From positions 1-49,488 of the forward strand of contig CAIWXX010000047.1 of NCBI GenBank assembly GCA_903916735.1: 49,488 bases of DNA, written 5' to 3'. Position 1 is the first letter of the stretch. Every line of letters begins with the position of its first letter. This document shows, piece after piece, positions 36,001-43,445 of this stretch. The notes under the pieces were generated by a model. That model made no database searches and was not told the DNA's origin. It saw nothing but the letters and a program-made list of their open reading frames with translations. This DNA comes from an uncultured Acidobacteriota bacterium (lineage in GTDB: Bacteria > Acidobacteriota > CAIWXX01). The position numbers and the translations under genes are program-made.

Positions 36001-37139
36001 TCCAGCCGCCAGCTTCGGCTCAGAGTGCCTGCTATCGTGTCCTTGACCGTGAATCCACCGCCATTGAAATCGAGCCAGAATGTGCGATTGAGGATCAGAC
36101 GGTCAGGCGCCGGGTCGGAATCTCCTCGCCGCCGCTCGATCAATTTCATCGTATCTCCGGGTCGCATCAGATATGCAGGCAATTGACGCCAGTCCTCAGG
36201 AAGCTGAGTTTGCTGTGGATCGATGCCCGGAGCGCCTTCAACGGAGACTATCCGCAAATCATTTCGAGCATCAAAGACCCAGGCTTCATCGGCATCCCAC
36301 GGCCCTTCCGGCCGCGGCAACGTGAGAGCCGCCACAGGTCCTTCATGTCTCGCCGTCAACTCGACTTCCCACGACCCGGGCCTCACCTGGACACGCAGCC
36401 GACCATCTTTCTCTATGCGCGCCGGCAGCGGTCCGGTCAACGACATCGGCACGAATCCCGCTGGGAGCGCCCTGCCCAGAAGCACTTCACGATTTTTCCC
36501 GGATACTTTCAACTCCACCCGCGTGATGATTTGCAATGGAATGTCATCAACGATACGGCGATGGACGATCACATCGAGACGGCTCTCGCCTTCCTGCACT
36601 TTCTGCGTGCGTTGCAACCACAGACGCCCTTCTTCATCTCGATTTGGGAATTCGACTCGTTGCCCTTTTACCATCAGCGAAAGCAGCCCGGTTTCCGGAG
36701 GGATTTGCAATAGTTCAGGCAGCGAATCCCACTGGAATGTGCCGGCCACGGTATGAGCTCCGACTGCCAACTTCAGCCCCGGCCCCAAGTCGCGTAGAAC
36801 TACGGCGCCCGGAGCATTATCAACCTTCACATCCTGCGGCCAATGTCTGACGTCGCCCGGCAGCCTGATCCACGTCTCAGCATAGAGGCGCCAATCCTGA
36901 GTGAATATGCCACCCTTCTCGTCAAGAGCCAGCGCCAGAAACGCGGGCCAGGCACATGGATTGTTGTCGGATCCGAGCAAATTTGGGCACATCTCGCCTT
37001 CATGCCCGGCAAGCACCCATCCAACCCACGGTTCCAGCGGGGCAGGAACTTTTTCCTTTTTCAGCGGTTGAGTGTGGGCGGATAGCACGCTGATCATCAT
37101 GACCAGGACAAAAGACAGATGGAAACCCTTCCTGAACAT
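33018..37139 (-). CDS. Giant multi-spanning envelope protein of unknown function
   Basis: Protein of about 1373 residues. The ATG at 37139 is preferred over 37196 because GGAGG lies 6-7 bases upstream and it gives a clean signal peptide (R-K-G-F-H-L-S-F-V-L-V-M-M). Layout: a large beta-rich extracytoplasmic region (about 30-480), a cluster of about five membrane spans (about 490-780), a second beta-rich region (about 790-1150), and four or more C-terminal spans ending close to the C-terminus. No catalytic motif stands out. It is followed on the same strand by nothing within 160 bases and preceded by the PilT-like gene 313 bases upstream. I do not recognise the family. Confidence 0.85.
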   Translation of the reverse strand: MFRKGFHLSFVLVMMISVLSAHTQPLKKEKVPAPLEPWVGWVLAGHEGEMCPNLLGSDNNPCAWPAFLALALDEKGGIFTQDWRLYAETWIRLPGDVRHWPQDVKVDNAPGAVVLRDLGPGLKLAVGAHTVAGTFQWDSLPELLQIPPETGLLSLMVKGQRVEFPNRDEEGRLWLQRTQKVQEGESRLDVIVHRRIVDDIPLQIITRVELKVSGKNREVLLGRALPAGFVPMSLTGPLPARIEKDGRLRVQVRPGSWEVELTARHEGPVAALTLPRPEGPWDADEAWVFDARNDLRIVSVEGAPGIDPQQTQLPEDWRQLPAYLMRPGDTMKLIERRRGDSDPAPDRLILNRTFWLDFNGGGFTVKDTIAGTLSRSWRLEMAPETKLGRVAVGGKDQFITALAKGGANGFEIRQGQVDLEADSRIAGRIWVVPAVSWNHNFEEASGLLHLPPGWRLIHAIGVDRATPTWVDAWTLLDLFLVLIIAFSVWKLWGAGWGVFAFVTATLSWQEDFALQWIWLVVPAGEALVRVLPEGGFLKWMKVYRFGARIALALLMIPFLALQARQALYPQLVSPTAGALSEPAQETKNVMSLGYAKPPSSPMPEKEATKQEVVRRDADEKFGRVESQSNLGGLGFISTANNLYAPDPTALVSTGPGLPDWTWSTVSLTWRGPVEANQRLRFFFISPRLNFLLSWLRIVLTVVLVLCLLGFPVLTWFKKFRAVIGTPKSASAILVILMVMGLSPRFASADFPSNELLQELQTRLLKKPDCAPNCAESPRLKIDVSASMLTARLEVNVEADTAVPLPGGAQQWVPQSVVLDGSPARGLLRTTNGILWIPLSAGMHQIILQGALPDRETVQIPLPLKPHRVEAVVNGWILDGLHEDGLAEDNLQLTRKRVANADAAESLQQETLPPFVAVERSLMLGLTWQVETRVVRLSPPGAAVVVEIPLLDGESVTTADVRVEKGKAQVSMSPQTTEVEWTSVLPVSSAILFKAPDAVPWVEVWMLNASPIWHAEPQGIPTIHAPTGSEMRVREWRPWPGESVTIKISRPEGVPGQTLTIDKSTLTMNPGLRSTDITLALNLRSSRGNQHVITLPDSAELQSVSVDNIALPVRQEGRMVTLTVTPGGHNAQVIWRQANGISLLFRTPDVNVGIDSVNAGIDMRMPADRWMLVVGGPRLGPAVLFWSLLVVLALLSIGLGRYRITPLRAHHWFLLSLGLTQTPLVIAAIIAVWFLVLGARKKRPAASVTVFQIVQFLLVVLTMIALGSLLYSITQGLLGRPEMQISGNGSSAQLLRWYQDRSGEMLPHAWVISVPLMVYRLAMLAWALWLAASFIGWIKWGWTCFTTGGMWKTHEKQSRLTLSSPPKPPSDAAQ

Positions 37140-37452
37140 ACCAATCCTCCAGCCTGCTTCCAGAAGCAGTTTCATTCGCCTACCTGCAGCCAACATCGAG
37201 AGATACTCGAAAAATTGATGCGAGCATTATACTCCCACAGTATCCTTCTAAAATACGTATAAGACCAGGGGCTGGATTTAAGCGGATCTCCATGAATTTT
37301 GAGCTCGCAGCAATAAAAAAAGGGGGGGCGTTCTTTAGGGTGCTCCTCCTCATCAGGTTATGCAGTCGTAGCCGTCCGGTACTTCCCGTAACGATAGGTT
37401 GTGAATTGCGAGTTTATTCCGGCGGACTGGCCTGCGGTAAAAGCCGATCGCA

Positions 37453-38937
37453 TCAACTTTTTTTGCCGAAAAGCTTTCCAAACCCTGACTTACGAGCTTC
37501 TTCGAGCTCAGCAGCAAATTCCTGAAGTTTTTTATCCTTTTGCTGCAGCATTTCAACAAACTTTTGCCTTTCCTGATTTCTGAAGGCGATCTCACGTTCA
37601 GCCGCTTCAAGCCTCTTGTTGGCGGCCGCCAGGGCTTCCATCCGTTTGCGCATTTCTTCTTCGACCTGCCGCAAGCGCTGGTCCATAGCCTGAATCTGAT
37701 GATCCTTTTCAACGAGCTTATCCTGATGCGTGGCTGACGTATCGGAGTACATTTTCTTGAGTTCCTTGAGTTCCTCGATTTTCGAATAATCGGCCGGTGA
37801 TTCTTTCACGTCAGAACCTCCATATTGATCTTCTCTTCCACCAAAGAGCTCAGCGATGAGCTTTTCTGCGAGCTGATCGAGCTCTTCGGGAACAGGCGAA
37901 CAGGCCCTGGCATCATCACGCGTCACGAGATCGTTGACGATCAGCGCGAGCAGTGATTGATTCATGGTCTGCATCCGGTAGTACGAGACTGAACTCTCGA
38001 TCTCCTCGCGCAACTCCTTCAACTCCCCCTCTCGGATTATTCTCTGGATTTTCGGCGAATTGATCATCACTTCCACAGCCGCCGACCGGCCTCGCGGCGA
38101 ACGGCTCTTGACCAGTTGAAGGGAAATGATGCCGAGGAGGGCCTCAGAAAGCTGAGCGCGGACCTGCTTGTGCTTGCCCTGAGGGAACATGTCGAGGATG
38201 CGATCGAGAGTCTGCGATGCCGAGTTTGTGTGCAACGTGCTGAAGACGAGATGCCCTGTTTCAGCGGCTGTCAGAACGGTTTGGATCGTTTCCAGATCAC
38301 GCATCTCGCCGACCATGATGACATCAGGGTCTTGTCGCAGAACATCGCGCAGCGCCCGGTTAAAGCTCGGCGTATCCGTTCCGATTTCGCGCTGGCTAAT
38401 CGAGGCTTTCTCGTCTCTGAAGAGAAACTCGATGGGGTCTTCGACGGTGACAATGTGAACTTGCCGACTGGCGTTGATTTCCTTGAGGAGCGCAGCCAGG
38501 GTTGTTGACTTCCCTGAACCGGCTGGGCCGGTGACCAGCAATAATCCCTGGTTCTTGTTGACTAACTCCAACATGACCTCGGGCAGCTCCCAGTCTTCGA
38601 GCCCTCCAATCTGGTGAGGTATGAAGCGGAAAACCGCCTCGATCGAGCCCCTCTGATAGAACGCATTGATCCTGAATCGTGAGAGACCTGATATGCTGAT
38701 AGCCATGTCGACGGCCAGGTCCTGCTGGAGGCTTTCGCGTTGGTGCGTCGACATGATGGCTTCGAGCATTAGCCGAATGGCATCGGCTGTTAATTTTTGC
38801 TCTCCCATTCCCGGCAGCGGCTGCAATTCACCGCGCAAGCGGACGAGCGGCGGGCGCATCACCTTCAAATGAAGGTCCGATGCTCGGAGCTCTGCCATCC
38901 GGCGGAGCAGTGCCTCAAGATTGGGTTCTGATCCCAT
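37453..38937 (-). CDS. PilT-like retraction ATPase with coiled-coil tail
   Basis: Protein of 494 residues. The first 345 residues match type IV pilus retraction ATPases: S-D-L-H-L near the start, Walker A G137-P-A-G-S-G-K-S-T, Asp box T-V-E-D-P-I-E, Walker B V-G-E-M-R-D, and His box L-H-T-N. Beyond the usual end of PilT there is an extra tail of about 120 residues. It is highly charged, predicted coiled coil from about 385 to 483, and ends in a basic K-L-F-G-K-K. The tail could drive assembly or binding to a partner. No other pilus genes are in the window. A 20-base perfect dyad lies 54 bases upstream. Confidence 0.88.
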   Translation of the reverse strand: MGSEPNLEALLRRMAELRASDLHLKVMRPPLVRLRGELQPLPGMGEQKLTADAIRLMLEAIMSTHQRESLQQDLAVDMAISISGLSRFRINAFYQRGSIEAVFRFIPHQIGGLEDWELPEVMLELVNKNQGLLLVTGPAGSGKSTTLAALLKEINASRQVHIVTVEDPIEFLFRDEKASISQREIGTDTPSFNRALRDVLRQDPDVIMVGEMRDLETIQTVLTAAETGHLVFSTLHTNSASQTLDRILDMFPQGKHKQVRAQLSEALLGIISLQLVKSRSPRGRSAAVEVMINSPKIQRIIREGELKELREEIESSVSYYRMQTMNQSLLALIVNDLVTRDDARACSPVPEELDQLAEKLIAELFGGREDQYGGSDVKESPADYSKIEELKELKKMYSDTSATHQDKLVEKDHQIQAMDQRLRQVEEEMRKRMEALAAANKRLEAAEREIAFRNQERQKFVEMLQQKDKKLQEFAAELEEARKSGFGKLFGKKS

Positions 38938-38990
38938 CGCTGTTCGCAGTCAGTTTACGTGTTCTGAACCGGAAAGGGAAGGACAGAATG

Positions 38991-39010
38991 GAGGTGACCA
39001 CGGTCACCTC
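38991..39010. promoter_or_regulatory. Perfect 9-2-9 dyad upstream of the PilT-like gene
   Basis: GAGGTGACC at 38991-38999 and GGTCACCTC at 39002-39010 form a perfect inverted repeat with a 2-base centre, 54 bases upstream of the PilT-like start codon. The centre is too short for a stable hairpin, so an operator is more likely. It overlaps copy B of the dispersed repeat; in copy A the palindrome is not kept, so it could also be chance. Confidence 0.35.
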
Positions 39011-39053
39011 AAAGTCAGACCCATGCGTCATCAGGAAATTATCAAAATGGCTG
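38995..39053 (+). repeat. Dispersed repeat, copy B
   Basis: Second copy of the element at 32902-32960, in the 347-base gap between the PilT-like gene and the DksA/SpoIIE gene. Beyond the shared part the frame continues S-L-Q-K-V-N-P-Q and stops. The remainder of this gap shows no convincing gene. Confidence 0.55.
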
Positions 39054-39284
39054 AGTCGCTGCAAAAAGTAAACCCTCAATGAACGGGCTTTAAGCGATTT
39101 TTACTATGGCTTCACGCCAGAGGCGCTCCTGTCTATCGTGTGAGGTCATGGACTTCGCCACAGCCTCGGCGCAAAAGGGGTTCTTTCGCACCTCCTACAA
39201 GGCGGAGCTCCTGGCGGCATTCGGCACTTTGACGAAGTCATGTTTTGAAAGTAACCTAGGTTATGATTTTCCAAGGAGTGATAC

Positions 39285-39749
39285 ATGGAGATCATGCGCG
39301 CTGACATCCGAAGCGAGCTTCTCGCTCGTCGTCAGAAACTCGAAAAATTCTCCACAACTCATCATGAAGCATCACATCTTGCGCATCTTCCCGATGAGGT
39401 CGAGGACGCTTTGAAACGAATTGACTCCGGATCCTATGGCCCTTGCGAAATTTGTCATGATCCGATCGAAAAAGATCGGCTGGCAGCCGATCCGCTCTTG
39501 CGTTACTGTCTCGACCATCTCACCCGCCGGCAGCGGGATGCCCTTCAACAGGATCTGGAGTTGGCATCACGCGTGCAGATGGCTCTGCTTTCACAACGAT
39601 CGCCGTCTTTTCACGGCTGGGACGTGGCCTATTCCCATCTGCCGCTTGGTCCCGTCAGCGGCGATTATTGCAATCTCGTGATGCAAGGCGAACATCCCAG
39701 AGATCTCCATTTCCTCCTTGGAGATGTCGCGGGCAAGGGCTTGTTTTGA
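39285..39749 (+). pseudogene. DksA/TraR zinc finger fused to a SpoIIE-type phosphatase, truncated
   Basis: AAGGAG precedes the ATG by 6 bases and the frame encodes 154 residues. Residues about 45-85 form a DksA/TraR-like zinc finger, Y-G-P-C-E-I-C and later Y-C-L-D-H (the last ligand is His instead of Cys). A helix L-E-L-A-S-R-V-Q-M-A-L-L then leads into the beginning of a PP2C/SpoIIE phosphatase (G-P-V-S-G-D-Y-C-N, then L-H-F-L-L-G-D-V-A-G-K-G). The frame stops three residues after the D-V-x-G-K-G metal-binding motif, where intact RsbU-like phosphatases continue for well over 100 residues. Only 50 bases separate the stop from the next gene, so the missing part was deleted rather than frame-shifted. 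It may still make a short protein. Confidence 0.7.
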
Positions 39750-39798
39750 AAAAGCCATCATTTCGACGCTATGATGAGTCGCCAAGAGAGGGGAGTTC

Positions 39799-40779
39799 AT
39801 GAGTCATAAGATGAAGCTCATCATGTTGGAAGGTTCAAAGGCCGGCGCCGATTATCCGCTGGACGCTGAAGTGATGAGGTTGGGGCGCGAACATGCACGC
39901 ACGATTCCTCTGGATGATCCGCTGGTCTCCCGTCGACATGCCGAAATCACATGTGCTCAGGAAGGTGAGAACGAAGACACGTGCACTCGGTGGCAAATCA
40001 CCGATCTTGGTTCATTGAACGGCACACTCATCAACGGCGCGCAGCTCGACAAAAGCCGGCTTCTCGCCGACGGCGACAAAATCCAAATCGGTTCAACCGT
40101 CTTCGGTTTCGAGTCGGTGGGAAAGGATCATCGTTTCCAGAATCTGCTCGCCATGCTCATCGCGCTTTCGGCTCTCGCCGGCGCCCTCATGGCCTGGCGC
40201 ATCAACATCATCTCGGGCGACGCCGGCGGCTACGACGGCAAGGGCCTCACGGCACTCCTCGGGTTCACGAATGCCGAAACCAATACCAATGCAGTGATCT
40301 GCATGGACATCGAAGCTTATACGGACTATCACTGGCGAATGCGAATGGCCGAACTGATCGACCGCGATCTCGATCAGACAAATGGCGAAGAACAAAGGGC
40401 GGAGCTCAGGCAGGAAGCCCTCGCCAATCGCAAACTGGCCTCTGTCTCGCGCCGATACTTTCACACTGATTACCTCAAGCCAGCCGATACGCCTGGGGCG
40501 GAAACCTACGATAGAGCCCGGTATCACGCCGCCTGCATGGCAGGCGAAGCCAGCCAGGCCGACCTGGATTATTCAATCCACTTTAAAGAGGCCGACCGCG
40601 AACGCAGCCACTCACTCTGGCTCTCCTTTCTGACCATCATCCTGGGATGCTCGGTCTTTTTCTACACCAGCGCCAGGATTTCCATCACCAATTGGAAATA
40701 TCGCTTCGCCGCCCTCGGAGCCGGCCTCTTTCTCGCTTCTGTCGTCTCGGCAGTGCTTTTGGAACTCCTCGCTCATTGA
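39799..40779 (+). CDS. Membrane protein with N-terminal FHA domain
   Basis: Protein of 326 residues. The FHA domain (about 20-106) shows G-R-E-H, V-S-R-R-H-A-E-I and L-G-S-L-N-G-T-L-I-N-G, the full phosphothreonine-binding signature. A transmembrane helix follows (about 117-137), then a 130-residue soluble loop, and two further helices at about 272-290 and 302-324. The FHA domain would face the cytoplasm and could read threonine phosphorylation by a Hanks kinase such as the one at 11064-13841 (inference). GAGAGGGG precedes the ATG. The TPR gene follows after 15 bases, probably the same operon. Confidence 0.85.
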   Translation: MSHKMKLIMLEGSKAGADYPLDAEVMRLGREHARTIPLDDPLVSRRHAEITCAQEGENEDTCTRWQITDLGSLNGTLINGAQLDKSRLLADGDKIQIGSTVFGFESVGKDHRFQNLLAMLIALSALAGALMAWRINIISGDAGGYDGKGLTALLGFTNAETNTNAVICMDIEAYTDYHWRMRMAELIDRDLDQTNGEEQRAELRQEALANRKLASVSRRYFHTDYLKPADTPGAETYDRARYHAACMAGEASQADLDYSIHFKEADRERSHSLWLSFLTIILGCSVFFYTSARISITNWKYRFAALGAGLFLASVVSAVLLELLAH

Positions 40780-40794
40780 CACTGAGGATCTGGA

Positions 40795-42648
40795 ATGGAC
40801 ACAAAGGCCCAAAACAGTCCTGACCCAATAGAAAGAGCCATCCCTTCCCCCCGCTCGGCGATCATAGCCCTTGTACACCGGATAACGCGCAGGGTCCTCG
40901 GCGAAGCCAACAAGTTCATCATCCTGCTCATGGCTGCGGTGACCCTTTACGGTACTCTGGTTGCATTTCTCCAAGTCCATGCAAATGTGAAGTCAGCCGA
41001 GTATACACGGGAGGAAAAGACGCGAGCCATTCTCGCTCTTCTCCTGAAGGTGAATGGGCTGCTGGGTGATGCTTACGACACGGAAACAACCCGAACATAT
41101 GTCGAACTCAGGAACCGGGCCGCTCTGGCGGCACGTGAAACTGAAACACGCGGGTTCTCACCCGAAGCCAGCCTGGCCAGAAGCCGCGCTGTCGAACGCC
41201 TCCTTGGCGCTTCGGATTCTCTCATCGACCAGAGCCAGGTTCTGCGGCAGCCATACTTCAAATCCACGAATCTTTCGGAGTTGAAGCCATCGGGAGGCGA
41301 TCCGAAAGAATTCTTTCGCTGCCTCAATAAGGATCTGAATGCCGGCGAACCCGACCTTTACGCATACGAACAGCGCATGGTTTTTGGACCCTCCCTGCTG
41401 GTCAATGAGGAGAGGGAGGCTTATGGCGAGTTGGTCCAGGCATGGAGCCGAAAGGCCAGCGCCTACCAGACTATTATTCCGCTGATTGCCGTCAGCCTGT
41501 TTTTATATGCGTTGGCACTGACAGTCGACGGCAAATTGAAATCGGCTTTCGTTTACATCGGCAGTGGTAATGTCGTTGTGCTGGCGGCATGGACACTTGT
41601 CACAGCCCTGCTACCGGCGCCCCGGATTTCCGGTGAAGCTCTTCGGTCCTACGTCGATGGATATGTCGTTGGTGTCAACGCATATGACGCCAATTTCAGC
41701 AACCTATACGACAAGGCCATTACCAAGGCCGACGAAGCCATTGTCAAGCTCGACCGGGCCATCAAGCTCAAGCCGAACTATGCCAAAGCCTACGAAACAA
41801 GGGCCAATTGCTACCTGAGCAAGGGCGAAGCCATGTTCATGAAACGTGCCGCCCCGGCGGCACGTGATGCAGCACTCCTTCATTCCAAGAGCGATTTCAC
41901 TCAGGCGCTACGGCTGGACCCCGAGCGCGTCGACAGCTATTGGAATATGGCATGGATCATGTACCTATTGGGTGATTACACTGGATGCGCCGATTTCTAT
42001 CGGCAGGTAATCGTGCGATCGCCAGAGCAGCAATTCGGAGCACACCTGGAAAGATCTCTGGCTCTTTTGGCTCTGGGCAAGGCTGCGGATGCCGAAGCCG
42101 AAGTGCGACAGGCAATCGACCGCGCCTGTAAAACCCCACTCGTCACTGATTATGATTATTATCGATCCACCATCCGGATCCTGCGCCGGCTGCAAACCAT
42201 CCGGCCTCATCCTGGTATGGACACAATGGAGCTCCTGATGAAGCAGGCATTCGCTTCAGTTCAGTACCGCGGAACTCCTGAGCCTGGGCAAACAAGCGCG
42301 ATGCTCAACAACCTCGCCTTTTCATCCTCTGCTTCCGGGCAGGATGAGAATCAGAAAAAGGCCGTCTTCCCTTATGGAACCGAGCAAGTCCATGTCCGGT
42401 TCGATTACGAGGGCCTGCGAAATGGGGAACAACTCGTGATCAGGGTCTATCAGGATGACGTCGACAACTACGCCATGACTCAATTTCTCACCTGGCGGGA
42501 CGGCGCTGCCGGACTCAGCAATCGTCTCGTCATCAAGAGCGAGCTTGAACCGACTCTGAAGTACCTCGATGCCGGGAAGTATGACGTTGAGATTTTTATC
42601 GAAGGCAATTCAAAAGCTCAGGGATCGTTCACCATCGCAGAGTCGTGA
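40795..42648 (+). CDS. Membrane TPR protein of unknown function
   Basis: Protein of 617 residues. TM1 is at about 40-62, then a helical region (70-220), two further spans at about 225-242 and 248-272, and then TPR-like helices (about 300-480; Y-A-K-A-Y-E-T-R-A-N-C-Y-L-S-K-G, W-N-M-A-W-I-M-Y-L-L-G-D-Y). A C-terminal beta-sandwich-like domain (about 525-615) ends K-Y-D-V-E-I-F-I-E-G. It follows the FHA gene closely and probably works with it. No enzymatic motif is seen. Confidence 0.82.
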   Translation: MDTKAQNSPDPIERAIPSPRSAIIALVHRITRRVLGEANKFIILLMAAVTLYGTLVAFLQVHANVKSAEYTREEKTRAILALLLKVNGLLGDAYDTETTRTYVELRNRAALAARETETRGFSPEASLARSRAVERLLGASDSLIDQSQVLRQPYFKSTNLSELKPSGGDPKEFFRCLNKDLNAGEPDLYAYEQRMVFGPSLLVNEEREAYGELVQAWSRKASAYQTIIPLIAVSLFLYALALTVDGKLKSAFVYIGSGNVVVLAAWTLVTALLPAPRISGEALRSYVDGYVVGVNAYDANFSNLYDKAITKADEAIVKLDRAIKLKPNYAKAYETRANCYLSKGEAMFMKRAAPAARDAALLHSKSDFTQALRLDPERVDSYWNMAWIMYLLGDYTGCADFYRQVIVRSPEQQFGAHLERSLALLALGKAADAEAEVRQAIDRACKTPLVTDYDYYRSTIRILRRLQTIRPHPGMDTMELLMKQAFASVQYRGTPEPGQTSAMLNNLAFSSSASGQDENQKKAVFPYGTEQVHVRFDYEGLRNGEQLVIRVYQDDVDNYAMTQFLTWRDGAAGLSNRLVIKSELEPTLKYLDAGKYDVEIFIEGNSKAQGSFTIAES

Positions 42649-43119
42649 AAGCAAATATCTTCGCTTTCGACATCAGTCGACGATTCCTATTTCTCAGTTT
42701 GCTGCAGGGTGGCACTCACCCCTATCTGCGAGTACGCACACGCCTATTGCGACAAAATGGCTTCGGAGCCTCTGCGGCACGGCTCGCGAGGATGCCGAGC
42801 CGTCATGCCGGGTCTATCGAGACTACCTGATGGCTTGTCGCCATTCCTTATTCACGGATTTCGGACTCAGAGCTCGCATTGACTTTTCAATCGCCTGGTA
42901 TCATCATTTTCCCCATGATCTGGGGGGATTCAGTGCCATCATCATGTCGTGGGTTGCAAGGAGACTCCCAACCCCGCGATCGCACAGGCATTCGCGAATC
43001 GCAAGGAGGAACAAATCCAATGAAACGCAGGATGTTTCCAACTGGCTTGCCGATGAGGACGGCCCTCCTGAAGTACAATCGGATGGAGTGCTAATCGGCA
43101 TCGACCCCCAATGGTACTT

Positions 43120-43141
43120 AGGCCGCTTAGCGGCCTCTTTT
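43120..43141 (+). terminator. Terminator-like hairpin
   Basis: AGGCCGC (43120-43126) pairs with GCGGCCT (43130-43136) across TTA, followed by CTTTT. It lies 470 bases after the TPR gene stop, so if functional it would end a long 3' transcript or an unrecognised short gene. Confidence 0.5.
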
Positions 43142-43231
43142 CGCAAGCGAAGCGAGCGAAAAGCATAGTATCTGTTCGGTGAAATCCGTGCACAAAATGG
43201 TAAAAGTTGTGATAGGGCAGGATCGTGAATT

Positions 43232-43339
43232 CCTCTCAGGAAGCCATGAATAAAGGAATGCAGGAATGACTTATGAAGCCACCGCTGGTCGATATAAAAA
43301 TTCGTTCCTGCTTTCATTTCTTCCTGCATTCTTGAGAGG
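43232..43339. repeat. Long imperfect inverted repeat
   Basis: CCTCTCA (43232-43238) with GGAATGCAGGAA (43255-43266) is mirrored by TTCCTGCATTC (43321-43331) with TTGAGAGG (43332-43339). The arms match apart from an inserted segment of about 17 bases in the left arm. The span could be a small palindromic mobile element remnant or a structured RNA. Confidence 0.5.
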
Positions 43340-43445
43340 TTCGGCAGCGATGGTTGTCGATGCCATCTTGTTTGGTTGCGGCTATGCCGAGTTGGGGAAG
43401 GTGGGATCCTAAAACAGTGAGAAGGAATTTCTCAGGAGAAAACAC

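Larger units (their letters stand above)
42649..43445. other. 800-base non-coding stretch with hairpins
   Basis: No convincing gene. A 199-codon open frame overlaps the end of the TPR gene and runs to 43168, but its composition is that of a shadow frame. The stretch holds a terminator-like hairpin at 43120-43141, a second stem CTTTTCGC/GCGAAAAG at 43137-43163, and a long inverted repeat at 43232-43339. Confidence 0.55.

Noticed and set aside
39106-39414. 102-codon plus-strand open frame
   Set aside because: It overlaps the well-supported DksA-like start at 39285 in another frame and shows no domain.
42569-43168. 199-codon plus-strand open frame
   Set aside because: It overlaps the end of the TPR gene, has no ribosome-binding site, no recognisable domain and a composition typical of a shadow frame.
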